Source of the DNA: Pardosa pseudoannulata
Taxonomy: Eukaryota > Arthropoda > Arachnida > Araneae > Lycosidae
Direction of reading: 5' to 3'
Length of the DNA: 64,000 bases
Assembly: GCA_032207245.1 (NCBI GenBank)
Contig: CM063500.1
Location: 80,394,786 to 80,458,785, forward strand
Each line of letters begins with the position of its first letter. The stretch's first letter is position 1. Position numbers and translations under genes: made by a program. This document shows positions 60,150-64,000 of this stretch, piece by piece. The notes under the pieces were generated by a model. It was not told the origin of the DNA. It saw only the letters and a list, made by a program, of their open reading frames with translations, and searched no databases.

Positions 60150-60777
60150 CAGGGCTGTAACTAGGTGTTTTAGCATCCGTGGCAAAACAACAAGTTTGTG
60201 CCCGTACAGCCAAATATAGGGAGAAAATATATAAACGTTTTTTTATATCATATATTCAGAATGGACTCAAAATATTTTAATTTTTAAAATGTTCCTAGTA
60301 TATTAATTTTTAACTTTTTTTCTATTTTTCTTTATTATTATTTAATGATATTTTGGAACACTGAAGGTATTATTTTGCTGATAAACTGAATAATTTATTT
60401 GATGGGAATATTTTTTTATTTAGACGTTGAATTTTCATAAAAAAAATTGGCAACATTCTAAATTTAAATTTAGTTTTAATAACTTTAATAATTTCAAAAT
60501 TTAAAACGAATACCCAAACTTATATTAAAGCATATTAGTGGTGTTTGGTAAACATTTAGTAAGAATCTACAACAAGTTTACTCTTTCAAAGTATTTTAAA
60601 AAATAAGAAAATTCATAAATAGTTTTTAAACACATTAGATTTTATAATTAAAACAATTTTCAAATTTTCCTTATTTCTACTCAGGGCGAGTTGTCCTCTT
60701 TCAGATCCCATTTTCTTTATGGTGCAGCATTTGCCCGTGGCAAATGCCACCTTTGCTATGCCCTAGTTATGGCCCTG
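60150..60777. mobile_element. hAT MITE copy 2
   Basis: Ends cagggctgtaactagg and cctagttatggccctg. Flanks tggaatcc and tggaatct (7 of 8 identical). Same family and orientation as 53497-54141, with enough differences to indicate an older or separate insertion. Confidence 0.88.
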
Positions 60778-60780
60778 TGG

Positions 60781-60930
60781 AATCTCCAATGTTTAGTTCC
60801 CAAGCATGCTTAATCCTTAATTTGTCTATCCACTAAAGGGTTAAAACGCTGAGTCATCCTTTTCCAGCCCTGGGATCGAACCTCAGACCTGTGTCATTGG
60901 AGCATAAAGTACTACTATAACACTACTAAA
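60781..60930 (-). repeat. SINE family 2, reverse copy
   Basis: Minus strand carries cacaggtctgaggttcgatc and aggatgactcagcg, matching the copy at 44748-45020. It abuts the hAT MITE duplication at 60778-60785. Confidence 0.72.
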
Positions 60931-63718
60931 CTTAAAAAAAATCACTTAATCCATAAAAAACAGTTTGTTATATGGAAAATTTGTTAAATAGAGATACACC
61001 TGTAAAAGTATATAAAATAATTTTAAATTTGCAAATACTTATTATTAATCTCACTTTTTTTTTTGTATAAATTGATATCTATTTTACCCATCAAATATAA
61101 ATCTATATAAAAAAAGAATAAAGTAAAACATTATTAGGGTATACTCTAAATTTACTTTAAAAATTTATTAAAATCAATTTAATTTTCAAGACAAACCAGT
61201 TCAAGATCATTGGTCACTTTAATATGTGTTAAAAGAAAGAAAAAGTTTGAAATATTCAGAGATATTTTGAGAAATATGGCAGGGTACTAGATATATCTTC
61301 ATTCTCCATACTAAAAAATATTACAAACTGCAAGTCATCATTTAGCCTTATTTTGCTAGTCACTTTAAAACTGTATTTAAAATCATTAATCATTAATATG
61401 AAAGTTAACACTTAAGTGTTTTGTAGCCAAGGAAAATACTTAATGGATTGATAGGTCCAAATTCTGACTCACATTTATGATTAGTGAGTAAAAATCCCAT
61501 TTTAAATACAATCCTAGCTCATTATGTTTATACGCATATGTACATATAAAGAAAACACTACAGAATGTTTATATTTTCTAAGGAGATCTAAACAATATTT
61601 ATCAAAATCTCAAGGTTGAGTTTAATATTTCTTTTATACTTAGCATACCAGAAAGTAAAAGATATAATACAAGATTCTAATTCATAAATTACTTAATAAA
61701 ATTTATTCATAAAATTATTAATTCAACAATGAGTACTATAGATTAATTGAATAAGCTGAGCTTAAAAACTGCCATCTGGTGACAATTGGTAGCATTTTAT
61801 TTTTGTTCTATTGAAATTTTTTGTAATAAAGAATGTGGATTGTAGTAAAAAAATGAAGAGGCATAACACTATTACATTAGCCTTAAATGCAAAATTTCAA
61901 TAATTACATCTAACAATTTTTTAGTTTGAGATATGTACATATCAGTGGTTCTCCCTCTCGCCAATGGAAAATTTTTCACTTCCTTAGTATATGTGTATGT
62001 AAGTACATGGTGTGTGTTTGCATATGTACAGACATCACAACAAAACCGGTAAAAAGGTTAGTCAAAATTAATAATTAAGGTTTCAAAGTTACTTTCCATA
62101 TATGCTCATTGAGACATAATGCTTAAAGTAGTCAATATAGATACAGGCATGGTCAAAATGAGTATTTTCATGGAAATCTGAAGGTAGAAAGATTGCACGA
62201 TTACAATACTCTACTTTGTACAAGAAAGTAAAAAAGTAGATATAAAATGTCACTAAACATGAAAATTTAATTTTAAAAAAATCGTTGTGTAATCAAATAT
62301 ATACGTTATAATCATAACATGAAAAAAAAGTGATACCAGACAATGGTAGTTTACTTCTTTAGATAAATATAATGAAAATCTTTTAGTCTCTAGATATATA
62401 TATGTCAGGTCTAAAAAAGGGATAGTTGGAAATTACATGAGTTATAAGTGATTTTAAAAAGGGAACTCTTTTATAATAATAAAATAAATGAAAAAGATCC
62501 ACGCATGTGTAAGATTTTGGGATCATCTGGTCAGGCAGAAGCATTTTGGAAGGATTTGATGAGTTTGCAAATAGATAAGAGTCAGTTAGCACATGGACAT
62601 GGAGCTGTCAGCACATTCTACGTGTGTCTTCGATGAATAAATGAAAATGGTGCAAGCTGCTTTCAAATGGAACTATGATTTAATAAACTTATTATTATCA
62701 AGAAAGACTGTTTTCCATTCGCCTTAACACTGAATTACAATATATATATCAAATGAAAAGTTTCATTTGTATAAATAGAGATTACTCAGTATTCAAAACT
62801 CAAATACTGTACTAACTGTACTAAAAATACACAAATTATAAAGTTTTTTTATACATTTATTCTATAAATATAAATGCTAATAAGCATTTCCTTCACCATT
62901 TAAATGATCTGCATTTACATAATATATGGACAATTATTTTAATGTTTGTAATTTGATTATTTGCTTACATTTTCTTATTATTGTTTTATTGTTGCTTTAT
63001 TATAATACTGTATAAGCTCTTTTAATGGTTAACAAATAAATAAATAAATAAATTTACTAGCAAATATATTTAGAAATAATAATTTTAGATACGATGCTAC
63101 AATTTATACACCAAAGTTTATATGAGTAACTAAAGGTTATAATTGAAATGGTTTTAAAAGATAAACAAAAAACTAATAATATGACAACAGTTATAGCAGA
63201 AGTTTTCATCTTATCCAAAGGGCACATTTAAAACTATATGATTGTGGGCCTAACTCTCATAATTGGCCAATTTTTGGTACAATTCTGAGAGTAAGACAGA
63301 GGCAGTGTTAACAAATATGCATAGCTTAATTTCAAACAAAGTTAACATACCTTAAAAAGTTTGAAATCTTTTGTTACAATATACAATTTTGGAAGTGCAT
63401 CTCTGTTTGTATAGTTTAAAGTGTAAGTAATAAACATCAGAAAGTTGGAAATCAAAGAAGAAAAATAGCTTTTTTTGAAGTTTAAGCAAAATAATTAAAA
63501 CTCTAAAAATATTAATTATTTTACAATTGCATAAAAGAATGAAAAAAAAACATAAAGCTATTATATCCCAAACAATTGAATTTTAAAGATAATCCCTCAT
63601 CAGTGCCAGTTTAATTGAATTAATATCGACAAACTGCAGGAAGAAATAATTACCTAAAGAGAAACACAATCTAAAATCAATAATATAATCAAACTAAAAT
63701 TTAATAAAGGATAATTTT
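60931..63718. other. AT-rich intergenic gap
   Basis: Short frames only, such as 62448-62636 and its antisense, none with a recognisable domain. Includes a (TAAA)n tract near 63035-63050. Confidence 0.4.
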
Positions 63719-63893
63719 GGGTTTGGTTTGGAGTACTACAGTCTACTTTTTACAACACAAGGGTTAATAAGAGTGGGACCTACAGCTTAAAGCCGATTCC
63801 AAATACTATGAACATCCATGCCACAGTGGGATTCGAACCCACAAACTCCGGTACTGGAGGCCAACACCCTAACCAATCAGCCATGGTTCAGCC
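63719..63893 (-). repeat. SINE family 1, full copy
   Basis: Same layout as 28777-28953. The minus strand begins ggctgaaccatggctgattg, with B box gggttcgaatcccac and a body ending at tccaaaccaaac. Confidence 0.82.
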
Positions 63894-64000
63894 GATAATT
63901 TACTGGGAGTTTGTGGATGGTCACATGCATCAACCATTGAACAGATGTTCATCACCAGTTCTGTTATTCTCAGAAGATAAATCAAGGGTAATTTTCCAAA

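Overview
The window looks like nuclear DNA of an animal, most likely an arthropod. An arachnid is only a guess. It is strongly AT-rich. It has GT-AG introns from 87 bp to about 3.8 kb, tRNA-derived SINEs, and relics of hAT, pogo/Tigger, piggyBac-like, Helitron, LTR and non-LTR elements. There is no operon structure and no Shine-Dalgarno-led gene series.

Left part (1-12.3 kb): three tandem satellites. Satellite A (1-1458) has a unit near 165 bp and a three-unit higher-order period. Satellite B (1459-8426) has a unit near 118 bp in about 59 copies, and A-like sequence reappears on its far side. Satellite C (9003-9063 and 10440-11620) has a unit near 52 bp and a higher-order period near 480 bp. 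A 1.2 kb hAT-type element splits C and has a perfect 8-bp target duplication.

Middle-left part (12.3-30.6 kb): one orphan terminal coding exon (12342-12770) of an unrecognised gene, followed by a dense graveyard of mobile elements. These include several hAT elements with exact target duplications, a pogo/Tigger element with transposase relics, Helitrons with A|TC...CTAG|T termini, TTAA-flanked elements, a non-LTR retrotransposon tail and a SINE.

Central gene (30,936-57,913, minus strand): thirteen in-frame exons encode a HEAT-repeat protein of about 675-686 residues. It matches the last fifth of GCN1, the ribosome-associated activator of the eIF2alpha kinase GCN2. It includes the segment that in the family overlaps the GCN2-binding region. 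The N-terminal four fifths of GCN1 (about 2,100 residues, including the eEF3-like and ribosome-contact regions) are absent and are replaced by a short Asp/Asn/Ser-rich leader. A CpG-containing promoter-like region with a perfect CRE palindrome (58152-58159) lies just upstream, so the gene appears to start here. This natural C-terminal-only GCN1 is the most interesting item in the window. Its introns hold SINEs, hAT and piggyBac-like elements, a possible LTR and a retrotransposon RNase H relic.

Right part (58.4-64 kb): AT-rich intergenic DNA with a second copy of an hAT miniature element and two SINEs. No gene is recognisable there.
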